A DNA stretch of 21,725 bases from JBBSOK01 sp038259825 (GTDB taxonomy: Bacteria; Bacteroidota; Bacteroidia; Flavobacteriales; Flavobacteriaceae), in contig JBBSOK010000046.1 in assembly GCA_038259825.1 (NCBI GenBank), positions 1 through 21,725 on the forward strand, written 5' to 3'. The notes beneath the pieces are model-generated. The model was not told the DNA's origin. It saw only the letters and a program-made list of their open reading frames with translations, and ran no database searches. A program made the translations under genes and the position numbers. This document shows positions 8,206 through 15,648 of this stretch, piece by piece. The number at the start of each line of letters is the position of its first letter. Positions within the stretch are counted from its first letter, which is position 1.

Positions 8206-8679
8206 ATGTCTAAATTCAATAAAAAGAAAGGTGGCGCATTGCCCGCAATTAATACGGCTTCATTACCGGATATCGTTTTTATGCTTCTATTCTTTTTTAT
8301 GGTGGTAACTGTACTAAGAGAAACAGATCTTTTAGTAAAAAACGAACTGCCAAAAGCTAATGAAGTTGAAAAACTTAAAAAAGACCGTTCTGTATTTTTA
8401 TATGCTGGAAAGCCTAGTGACAGGTACAAGGATAAATATGGAAAGGAAGGAAAAATTCAAATTGGTGACAAGTATACAGATGTAACCAATATTAAATTTG
8501 CACTTACTGAAGCAAGACTTAAATTATTGCCTGAACTACAAGATAAGGTGATGGTAGCTTTAAAAGTCGATAAAGAAACTAATACAGGTCTTGTTACTGA
8601 TGTTAAGCAGGAATTAAGGGATTTGAATATGTTGAAGATTATTTATATAACCTCTCCTGGAGATCCAAACGACAAATAA
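8206..8679 (+). CDS. exbD: ExbD/TolR-family protein 2
   Basis: A 157-residue ExbD-type protein. A lysine-rich cytoplasmic N-terminus (FNKKK) leads into a single transmembrane helix (about 19-38) with the proton-carrying aspartate D22 (SLPDIVF). The periplasmic domain ends in the usual beta-alpha pattern (VALKVDKET, then LNMLKIIYIT). It lacks the cysteine insert of its neighbour. It is the last gene of the exbB-X-exbD-exbD unit; a strong terminator begins 17 bases after its stop. Confidence 0.93.
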   Translation: MSKFNKKKGGALPAINTASLPDIVFMLLFFFMVVTVLRETDLLVKNELPKANEVEKLKKDRSVFLYAGKPSDRYKDKYGKEGKIQIGDKYTDVTNIKFALTEARLKLLPELQDKVMVALKVDKETNTGLVTDVKQELRDLNMLKIIYITSPGDPNDK

Positions 8680-8696
8680 AAATTAATAACATTTTA

Positions 8697-8736
8697 AAAG
8701 ACGCCTTTTGCCATTGTGGTAAATAGGCGTTTTTTT
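8697..8736 (+). terminator. Strong intrinsic terminator after exbD2
   Basis: ACGCCT-TTTGCCA (8701-8713), loop TTG, TGGTAAA (8717-8723) and AGGCGT (8725-8730) form a 13-bp stem with one wobble pair and one bulged T, followed by six T residues (8731-8736). It ends the exbB operon before the barrel gene. Confidence 0.9.
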
Positions 8737-8742
8737 ATATAA

Positions 8743-8770
8743 TTGTTTTATCTAAATACAGTTATCTTTA
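8743..8770 (+). promoter_or_regulatory. Promoter for the PorT-like gene
   Basis: TTG at 8743-8745, 17 bases, then TATCTTTA at 8763-8770 (one mismatch to TAnnTTTG), immediately after the exbD2 terminator. The predicted start of transcription falls at about the ATG (8775), so the mRNA may be leaderless. Confidence 0.55.
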
Positions 8771-8774
8771 ACCT

Positions 8775-9479
8775 ATGCACTTAGCTTTTAAAATCATTAT
8801 TTTTTTTACAGCTTTTATCAATGCCTCTATAAGTATTGCCCAAGATAATGTTCCTTTTATTTCAACAGATTCTTTATATAGAGAAGATCAATTTTACATA
8901 GGTTTTACATATAATTTACTCTCCAGCGTTCCTGATAATGTAAAAGTACGTGGTCTTTCTGGGGGTATTCATTTTGGATATGTGAGAGATATGCCAATCA
9001 ATAAAAAGAGAACTATCGCAATTGGTGTTGGTTTAGGATTGGCTTACGATCAATTTGGTCAGAATTTAGTTATAGATCAAACACCAAATGGCGAAAGTAC
9101 TTTCACGGTACTAACGGATGATGTGGAATTTGATGCAAACAGATTTTCAATGTATATAATAGAGGCACCAATTGAATTTAGATGGAGAAGCTCGTCGCCA
9201 AATACGTATAAGTTTTGGCGTGTTCATGGCGGTTTAAGGGTTGGATATGCGTACTATTATAAAAGTACTTTTAAGCAACTCGGAAATAACTTTAACCAAA
9301 CAAATATCTCTGAATTTGATCCCGTGAGGCTAGCTGCAACTTTAAGTTTTGGCTACAATACATTTAATTTTTACGCCAATTATAGTATAAATCCATTTTT
9401 TAAGGAAGGTGTAACAACTTCAGGTGATGAAGTTAGCTTTAAGACTATAAAAGTTGGCTTAATATTTTATTTATTATAA
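8775..9479 (+). CDS. PorT-like outer-membrane beta-barrel protein
   Basis: A 234-residue protein with a Sec signal peptide (about 1-22, hydrophobic core then SIAQ) and alternating beta strands to the C-terminus (LIFYLL). The segment REDQFYIGFTYN, followed by GLSGGIHFGYVRDMPIN, resembles the PorT family of small Bacteroidota barrels, one member of which is part of the type IX secretion system. Whether this is the true PorT/SprT or a paralogue cannot be settled by eye. It follows the exbB-exbD unit and may be functionally tied to it, but has its own promoter. Its last 6 bases overlap the convergent membrane-protein gene. The start is fixed by the signal peptide; no other ATG lies in frame before residue 100. 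Confidence 0.8.
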   Translation: MHLAFKIIIFFTAFINASISIAQDNVPFISTDSLYREDQFYIGFTYNLLSSVPDNVKVRGLSGGIHFGYVRDMPINKKRTIAIGVGLGLAYDQFGQNLVIDQTPNGESTFTVLTDDVEFDANRFSMYIIEAPIEFRWRSSSPNTYKFWRVHGGLRVGYAYYYKSTFKQLGNNFNQTNISEFDPVRLAATLSFGYNTFNFYANYSINPFFKEGVTTSGDEVSFKTIKVGLIFYLL

Positions 9480-10079
9480 CCAGAGGTTAAGTGCAATTAA
9501 CTGCGGAATTACTCCAATTAACAATCCTAAAATTAATTCAATACCTGTGTGTGAATTTGTATATAAACGCGAAGACCCCACCCATCCATTTATAAATAGT
9601 AAGGCGCTTATCATGAAAAGTAAATTAACTTGAAAATGAATGCTAAGTGCAATAACAAACATTGTAATGCCCGCAACTCCCATTTGGTGCAAACTAATTT
9701 TGACGGAAAATATTGCCATAACTAGTGCGGTGATACTTGATAAAAGTATACCTACAAAAAAATAGTACAGTTCTGGATCTTCATAATTGGTAAAAATCAT
9801 TTTAATGATTGCCAATAATAAAAGACATTGTATCATTAAAGGATATTTTCTTTCCTTGACCTCCTGTAAATGAATAGATTCTACCAAACCAAAACTTTTT
9901 AGCAAAAAGAAAATAATAATCGGGATGAATACGGTAATAATTCCAATTGCGAATAATGTTGAATTTATAACCTCTTGTTCCACAAATCTCGGAGTAACAT
10001 AGTAATAAATTAAACAGCCTAAAAGAGGCATTAACAGCGGATGGAAAATGTATGCGGCAGATTTAAGAAAATACTTCAT
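9474..10079 (-). CDS. PAP2-like integral membrane protein
   Basis: A 201-residue protein with about six hydrophobic helices. Degenerate phosphatidic-acid-phosphatase type 2 motifs are visible: KERKYP (75-80) where KxxxxxxRP is expected, SLH (129-131) where PSGH is expected, and SSRLYTNSHTGIE (169-181) which matches SRxxxxxHxxxD except for a final glutamate. In the PAP2 family these residues bind and cleave phosphate monoesters of lipids such as undecaprenyl diphosphate or phosphatidate. It starts directly after the rpoN stop with no spacing, so it is probably the last gene of an asnS-rpoN unit. It could also be an inactive or diverged homologue. Confidence 0.6.
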   Translation of the reverse strand: MKYFLKSAAYIFHPLLMPLLGCLIYYYVTPRFVEQEVINSTLFAIGIITVFIPIIIFFLLKSFGLVESIHLQEVKERKYPLMIQCLLLLAIIKMIFTNYEDPELYYFFVGILLSSITALVMAIFSVKISLHQMGVAGITMFVIALSIHFQVNLLFMISALLFINGWVGSSRLYTNSHTGIELILGLLIGVIPQLIALNLWL

Positions 10080-11549
10080 CTATATTTCTTTTCTTAACCT
10101 TGCAACGGGTAAGTCTAACTGTTCACGGTATTTTGCAATTGTTCTTCTTGCAATAGGATAGCCTTTTTCAAGTAAAATCTTGGCTAGTTTATCATCAGTT
10201 AATGGTTTTCTCTTATTTTCTTCTGAAATAGTAATTTCTAAAATTTTCTTTATTTCTTTTGTTGAAACATCCTCACCTTGATCGTTTTTCATTGATTCGC
10301 TGAAAAATTCCTTTATCAATTTCGTGCCGTACGGTGTGTCTACATATTTACTGTTTGCAACGCGCGATACGGTTGAAACATCCATGTTAATTTCATCGGC
10401 AATGTCTTTAAGAATCATTGGACGCAATTTTCGCTCATCACCGCTCAAAAAATATTCTTCTTGGTGATGCATTATGCAATTCATTGTTACAAAAAGGGTT
10501 TGCTGCCTTTGTTTAATAGCATCTATAAACCATTTTGCAGCGTCTAATTTTTGTTTAATGAACATTACCGCATCTTTCTGGGATTTGCTCTTATCAGAAG
10601 ATTCCTTATAGCCCTTTAGCATATTGGTATACTCTCTAGAAACATGAAGTTCTGGGGCATTACGACCATTAAGAGTAAGATCTAACTCGCCATCTACGAT
10701 CCTTATCGCAAAATCTGGAACAACGTGCTCCGCAATCCTATTATTACCGGCATATGCTCCGCCCGGTTTTGGATTTAAGCCTTCAATTTCGTGGATAGCA
10801 TCACGTAACTGGTCTTCAGTAATATCAAACTTTTGAATTAATTTTTTATAATGTTTCTTACTAAAATGATCAAAGGCATCTTCAATAAGTTTAGTGGCCA
10901 ATTCAACATCTGGATTTTGTTCTTTTCTTTCTAATTGAATTAACAAACATTCCTGCAAATCCCTTGCTCCAACGCCTGCTGGATCTAATTCGTGAACCCA
11001 TTGTAATACTTTTTCAACTTGATCTTCGGTCGTGTAAATATTTTGGGTAAAGGCCAGATCATCAACAATGTCCGCTAGTTCTCTTCGTATATAACCGCTT
11101 TCATCAACGCTTCCAACGAGAAATTCTGCAATTTCACGCTCTTCATCGGACATTCTGTAAGTGTTCAGTTGAGATAGCAAATGCTGATTAAAAGAAGTTC
11201 CAGATGCATATGGCATTTGCTTTTCTTCATCATCGGCACTGTAATTATTACTTGATAATTTATAGCTCGGCGTTTCGTCATCACTTAAGTAATCGTCTAC
11301 GTTTATATCCGTTTCAATTACTTCATTTCCTTCATCATCATAGTCATTGTTGTCATAATCGTCGTTATCTAAATCATCATCAAATTTTTCTTCTTCTTCC
11401 TTTCCACCTTCCAATGCTGGGTTTTCCTCCATTTCCTGCGAAATACGCTGCTCAAAAGCTTGCGTTGGCAATTGTATCATCTTCATCAGCTGTATTTGCT
11501 GAGGAGATAATTTTTGTGAAAGTTTAAAATTTAGCTGTTGTTTTAACAT
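10080..11549 (-). CDS. rpoN: RNA polymerase sigma-54 factor
   Basis: A 489-residue protein of normal length. Region I is the glutamine- and leucine-rich N-terminus (QQIQLMKMIQLP) that contacts activators. It is followed by a strongly acidic region II (about 47-92, repeated D, N and Y), the core-binding domain, a helix-turn-helix region with DIADEINMDVSTVSRVANSKY, and the C-terminal RpoN box ARRTIAKYRE (467-476) that reads the -24 element. It directs RNA polymerase to -24/-12 promoters under control of AAA+ activators, none of which is encoded in this window. It lies 78 bases after asnS and abuts the PAP2-like gene. Just upstream of its ATG TTCTGAATT occurs twice (within 11550-11580); no clear promoter of its own is seen. 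Confidence 0.97.
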   Translation of the reverse strand: MLKQQLNFKLSQKLSPQQIQLMKMIQLPTQAFEQRISQEMEENPALEGGKEEEEKFDDDLDNDDYDNNDYDDEGNEVIETDINVDDYLSDDETPSYKLSSNNYSADDEEKQMPYASGTSFNQHLLSQLNTYRMSDEEREIAEFLVGSVDESGYIRRELADIVDDLAFTQNIYTTEDQVEKVLQWVHELDPAGVGARDLQECLLIQLERKEQNPDVELATKLIEDAFDHFSKKHYKKLIQKFDITEDQLRDAIHEIEGLNPKPGGAYAGNNRIAEHVVPDFAIRIVDGELDLTLNGRNAPELHVSREYTNMLKGYKESSDKSKSQKDAVMFIKQKLDAAKWFIDAIKQRQQTLFVTMNCIMHHQEEYFLSGDERKLRPMILKDIADEINMDVSTVSRVANSKYVDTPYGTKLIKEFFSESMKNDQGEDVSTKEIKKILEITISEENKRKPLTDDKLAKILLEKGYPIARRTIAKYREQLDLPVARLRKEI

Positions 11550-11627
11550 TTTCTCAATTCAGAAATTTAATTCAGAATTTTTTATTACTTTGAACGTAAG
11601 ATTTTTAAAATTTGCTTTTTGTAATTT

Positions 11628-13070
11628 TTAAAACTCCGCATTACCTGGCGTTCTTGGGTAAGGAATTACATCCCTAATATTACCCATTCCTGTTGTAAAT
11701 TGAACTAGACGCTCAAAACCCAATCCAAAACCGCTATGTACAGCTGTTCCAAATTTACGTAGGTCTAGATACCAATATAACTCTTTTTCGTCAATTTCCA
11801 TTGCAGCCATTTTTTCTCGCAATACTTCATAACGTTCCTCACGCTGTGAACCTCCAACAATCTCTCCAATCCCTGGAAATAATACGTCCATTGCTCTTAC
11901 GGTTTTTCCGTCATCATTTAAGCGCATATAAAATGCCTTTATTTTTGCTGGATAATCAAATAAAATTACTGGACATTTAAAATGTTTTTCAACTAAAAAG
12001 CGTTCGTGTTCACTTTGCAAATCTGCACCCCATTCTTCAATTATATACTTAAATTGCTTTTTTTGGTTTGGTTTGCTTCGCTTCAAAATATCTATAGCTT
12101 CCGTATAGCTAACGCGTTTAAAGTTGTTTTCTAATATAAAGTGAAGTTTTTCTCTCAACTTCATTTCACTCCGTTCTGCTTGCGGCTTGCTCTTTTCTTC
12201 TTCTAGCAATCTGTTTTCGAGAAATTCTAAGTCGTCTGCGCAATTTTCTAAAGCGTATTTTATTACGTATTTAATAAAATCTTCAGCCAAGTCCATATTT
12301 GCATCAAGATCATTAAATGCAACTTCAGGTTCAATCATCCAGAATTCTGCTAAATGACGACTCGTATTACTGTTCTCAGCTCTAAAAGTCGGACCGAAAG
12401 TATAAACTTTTCCAAGCGCCATTGCGTAGGTTTCAGCTTCTAATTGACCGCTTACAGTAAGATTTGTTTCTTTTTCGAAGAAATCTTCTTTGTAATTTAT
12501 ATTTCCTTTTTCATCTAATGGAAGCTCTTTCGGGTTTAAAGCCGAAACACGAAACATTTCGCCAGCACCTTCAGCATCACTACCCGTAATAATTGGTGCG
12601 TGAAAATAGTTAAAGCCATTTTCCTGAAAATATTTATGAACCCCAAAAGCCAATTTTGAACGTGTGCGCATTACAGCGCCAAACATATTGGTGCGAACAC
12701 GTAAATGTGCCTGTTCGCGCAAGGTTTCTAATGAATGTCTTTTTGGAGATAAAATTGTTAGCTTTACATCTTCTGGATTTGCTTCGCCTAAAACCGTAAG
12801 TTTTTTAACTTGTATCTCAACACTTTGACCTTGACCTTGGCTTTCAACTAGCAAACCAATTACCTCAATTGCAGCTCCAATTGTTACTTTTTTTAGAACA
12901 TCTTCTTCAAAATTTTCAAAATCTACAACGCATTGTAAATTGTTGATTGTACTACCGTCATTTAAAGCGATAAACCGATTGCTTCTAAAAGCACGAACCC
13001 AGCCACGAACGGTTATTTCATAAGGAGTTGGTTCGCTTTGTAGTAAAGATAATATATTGGTATTTGGCAT
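11628..13070 (-). CDS. asnS: Asparagine--tRNA ligase
   Basis: A 480-residue class II aminoacyl-tRNA synthetase that charges tRNA-Asn. The N-terminal OB-fold (about 18-105, from VRGWVRAFR) recognises the anticodon. The catalytic domain has motif 2 with TFRAE (R230, E232) and motif 3 with GFGLGFERL (R454) near the C-terminus, followed by IRDVIPYPRTPGNAEF, typical of AsnRS rather than AspRS. The length and terminus match flavobacterial AsnS. It is preceded by a good promoter at 13090-13120 and followed on the same strand by rpoN, so it probably leads that unit. Confidence 0.97.
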   Translation of the reverse strand: MPNTNILSLLQSEPTPYEITVRGWVRAFRSNRFIALNDGSTINNLQCVVDFENFEEDVLKKVTIGAAIEVIGLLVESQGQGQSVEIQVKKLTVLGEANPEDVKLTILSPKRHSLETLREQAHLRVRTNMFGAVMRTRSKLAFGVHKYFQENGFNYFHAPIITGSDAEGAGEMFRVSALNPKELPLDEKGNINYKEDFFEKETNLTVSGQLEAETYAMALGKVYTFGPTFRAENSNTSRHLAEFWMIEPEVAFNDLDANMDLAEDFIKYVIKYALENCADDLEFLENRLLEEEKSKPQAERSEMKLREKLHFILENNFKRVSYTEAIDILKRSKPNQKKQFKYIIEEWGADLQSEHERFLVEKHFKCPVILFDYPAKIKAFYMRLNDDGKTVRAMDVLFPGIGEIVGGSQREERYEVLREKMAAMEIDEKELYWYLDLRKFGTAVHSGFGLGFERLVQFTTGMGNIRDVIPYPRTPGNAEF

Positions 13071-13089
13071 TTTTTAGTTTTTTGTTGGG

Positions 13090-13120
13090 TAAAGATACTT
13101 TAACGGTATTTATGGCACAA
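13090..13120 (-). promoter_or_regulatory. Promoter for asnS(-rpoN)
   Basis: On the minus strand TTG (13120-13118) is followed after 20 bases by TATCTTTA (13097-13090), one mismatch to TAnnTTTG. The start would be near 13085, giving a leader of about 15 bases. Confidence 0.55.
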
Positions 13121-13128
13121 ATGAAGGG

Positions 13129-15528
13129 TTAATTATCCTGTTGTTCATCAACTTCACTGTCCATAAAAATTTTGATTGCTGGTTTTTTAAGCGTTTCCTT
13201 GTTCGCAATATTTTTTTCTAAAGATAGGAGTAGGGCAGGCAATAACAAAAGATTGGAAAGCATTGCAAATAATAGGGTGATTGAAACCAACGCTCCAAGC
13301 GCGACTGTGCCACCAAAGCTTGAAATCATAAAAACTGAAAATCCGAAGAACAAAACAATAGAAGTATAAAACATGCTTACACCAGTTTCGTGCAAAGCAG
13401 CATAAACAGAACGGCGAATTTTCCAATTGTTTTTTATAAGTTCTTGTCTATATTTTGCCAAAAAGTGAATTGTATCATCCACCGAAATACCAAAAGCGAT
13501 ACTAAACACCAAAATTGTTGACGGTTTAATCGGCACTCCAAAATAACCCATAATCCCCGCAGTAATTATCAGCGGTAATAAATTTGGTAGTAAAGAAATA
13601 AGAATCATCTTAAAACTCTTAAACATGTAAGCCATAAAAAGAGCGATAAGTACAATGGCTAACGAAAGTGATAAAACGAGATTATTTACAAGATAGGTAG
13701 TTCCTTTTTGAAAAATTAAAGCTTTCCCGGTTAATGAAACATCATACCTTTCTGCGGGAAAAATCTTTTCTATTTTATTGTGAAGATCTTCTTCTATTCT
13801 ATTAAAACGGTCTGTTTCAACATCTTTCATGAAAATTGTGACGCGTGCAAATTGACCGGTACTATCCACATAACTTGAAAGTAGGTTTGTATTACGAGCG
13901 CTATTTTTAGCGTAGCTTAAGAGGAAAGTCCGTTCTTGGCTATTTGGTAGTTGATAATATTCTGGATTGCCGTTGTAATAAGCTTGTTTACTAAATTTAA
14001 CTAATTCTACGACTGAAAGTGGGCGTGCAAATTCTGGAAATTCATCAACGTATTCTTGTAATTCATCAATTCTGCGTAGGGTAGCGCCATTCATTACGCC
14101 TTTTTTACGTTTTGTATCTATTAGTACTTCCAACGGCATAATGCCCACAAATTCCTTTTCAAAGAATTTTATATCTTGAAAAAATGCTGCTTTTTTCGGC
14201 ATATCTTCAATAATACTTCCTGAAATTTTTATTTGAAATATCCCAATAATGCTTAGGCATAACACACAAATACCTACAATGAATATTGCAATTCTGTGAT
14301 GGCGAACCATACGTTCGTTCCAAGTTACGAAGGTGTTAATCCATCTTTTATTTAAATGTTTTAGGTGCTTTTCTTTTGGAACATTTAAATAGCTATAAAC
14401 AATCGGAATTATTAAAAGACTCAATAAAAATATAGCAACGATATTTATAGAAGCCACAATACCAAATTCTGAAAGCAGCTCACTCTTCACCAAAATAAAG
14501 GTTGCAAAACCTGAAGCAGTGGTTAAATTGGTCATTAACGTTGCATTACCAACTTTAGAAATAACCCGTTGCAAAGATTTTGCCTGATTGCCGTGCAACT
14601 GAATTTCCTGCTGATACTTATTAATCAAGAAAATACAATTGGGTATTCCAATAACGATTATCAACGGAGGGATTAATGCTGTTAAAACTGTAATTTCGTA
14701 ATGAAGCAAGCCTAAAATACCAAACGCCCACATTACACCAATAATAACTGTACACATTGAAATTATTGTAGCACGAAACGATCTGAAAAAGAAGAAAAAT
14801 ATAAGTGAAGTTACACCTAAAGCCGCGCCAATAAACATTCCAATCTCATCAATTATGTTTTGGGAATTTAAGGTTCTAATGTACGGCATTCCGGAAGTGT
14901 GGACTTGAATGCCTGTTTCTTCTTCAAACGTTTTAATCTTCGGTATTAAATCATCAATAATAAAATCTCGACGTGCTGGCGTGTTTATAATATCTTTTTT
15001 TAAATAAACTGCCGTTCTAACAGATTGTTTATCCGGACTGTAAACTAAGCCTTCATAAAAAGGCAAATTAGTGAAGAGATCTTCTTTGTATTTATTTAAT
15101 TTTTGCTGGGTGTAGACTGTATCGTTTATAAAATTAACAAGCTTAAATCCTGTGCTGTCTTCACTTTTCACCAATTTTTTTAATTCACCTAAAGAAAGGG
15201 TTAAATCTACCTCAGGATATTTGTTTAAATCTTGGGATAGTTTGGTCCACGCTTTAAATTTTGTTGGCGTAAATAATGTTGAATCTTTTACACCAATTAC
15301 AATTAGATTTCCTTCTTCACCAAAATGCTTTAGAAAAGTGTCATAAGCCTGATTAATTGGATGGTCTTCTGGAAGTAAGTTTGCTTCTGTATACGTGAAG
15401 CGCATGTTTTTCCATTGCAACGCAAGGAAAATAGTTATTAGTACAATACCAATAAGTATGTAAAGCCGATTACGCAGAATAAATCGCGCAACGGTAGTCC
15501 AAAAACCTATACTAAAAGCTTTACTCAA
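13129..15528 (-). CDS. RND/MMPL-family transporter with sterol-sensing-like core
   Basis: A 799-residue inner-membrane protein in two homologous halves. Each half has one helix, a periplasmic domain of about 190 residues, and a five-helix bundle, giving about 12 helices, the MMPL/Patched-like RND layout. The second half has the proton-relay motif GISVDDTIHF with D684, D685 and H688 in helix 10. The equivalent helix 4 of the first half reads GIPNCIFL with N297, so the acidic residue is missing there. Family members move lipids or hydrophobic molecules using proton flux. The start is a TTG codon (15528-15526): no ATG occurs in frame upstream, and the next one would remove the first helix. An outer-membrane barrel gene lies 120 bases upstream on the same strand, perhaps a partner. 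No periplasmic adaptor gene is seen. The substrate is unknown. Confidence 0.88.
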   Translation of the reverse strand: MSKAFSIGFWTTVARFILRNRLYILIGIVLITIFLALQWKNMRFTYTEANLLPEDHPINQAYDTFLKHFGEEGNLIVIGVKDSTLFTPTKFKAWTKLSQDLNKYPEVDLTLSLGELKKLVKSEDSTGFKLVNFINDTVYTQQKLNKYKEDLFTNLPFYEGLVYSPDKQSVRTAVYLKKDIINTPARRDFIIDDLIPKIKTFEEETGIQVHTSGMPYIRTLNSQNIIDEIGMFIGAALGVTSLIFFFFFRSFRATIISMCTVIIGVMWAFGILGLLHYEITVLTALIPPLIIVIGIPNCIFLINKYQQEIQLHGNQAKSLQRVISKVGNATLMTNLTTASGFATFILVKSELLSEFGIVASINIVAIFLLSLLIIPIVYSYLNVPKEKHLKHLNKRWINTFVTWNERMVRHHRIAIFIVGICVLCLSIIGIFQIKISGSIIEDMPKKAAFFQDIKFFEKEFVGIMPLEVLIDTKRKKGVMNGATLRRIDELQEYVDEFPEFARPLSVVELVKFSKQAYYNGNPEYYQLPNSQERTFLLSYAKNSARNTNLLSSYVDSTGQFARVTIFMKDVETDRFNRIEEDLHNKIEKIFPAERYDVSLTGKALIFQKGTTYLVNNLVLSLSLAIVLIALFMAYMFKSFKMILISLLPNLLPLIITAGIMGYFGVPIKPSTILVFSIAFGISVDDTIHFLAKYRQELIKNNWKIRRSVYAALHETGVSMFYTSIVLFFGFSVFMISSFGGTVALGALVSITLLFAMLSNLLLLPALLLSLEKNIANKETLKKPAIKIFMDSEVDEQQDN

Positions 15529-15648
15529 TACAATTTTTGTTGAAAAAACAAAGGTAAGAATTCCGTTTAAGTAGGAAGTGGTTTGTTTGGGAATTTAGCA
15601 AAGAAGAATTTATTCCTTTGATAGATCAAATAATTTTCTTTGAAATGT

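Noticed and set aside
11204..11527. Antisense frame rich in His and Leu opposite rpoN
   Set aside because: Its odd composition is the reverse reading of the acidic Asp/Glu codons of sigma-54 region II.
1..13070. ansA and asnS as a linked asparagine metabolism system
   Set aside because: They are 11 kb apart on opposite strands with unrelated genes between them; the association looks incidental.
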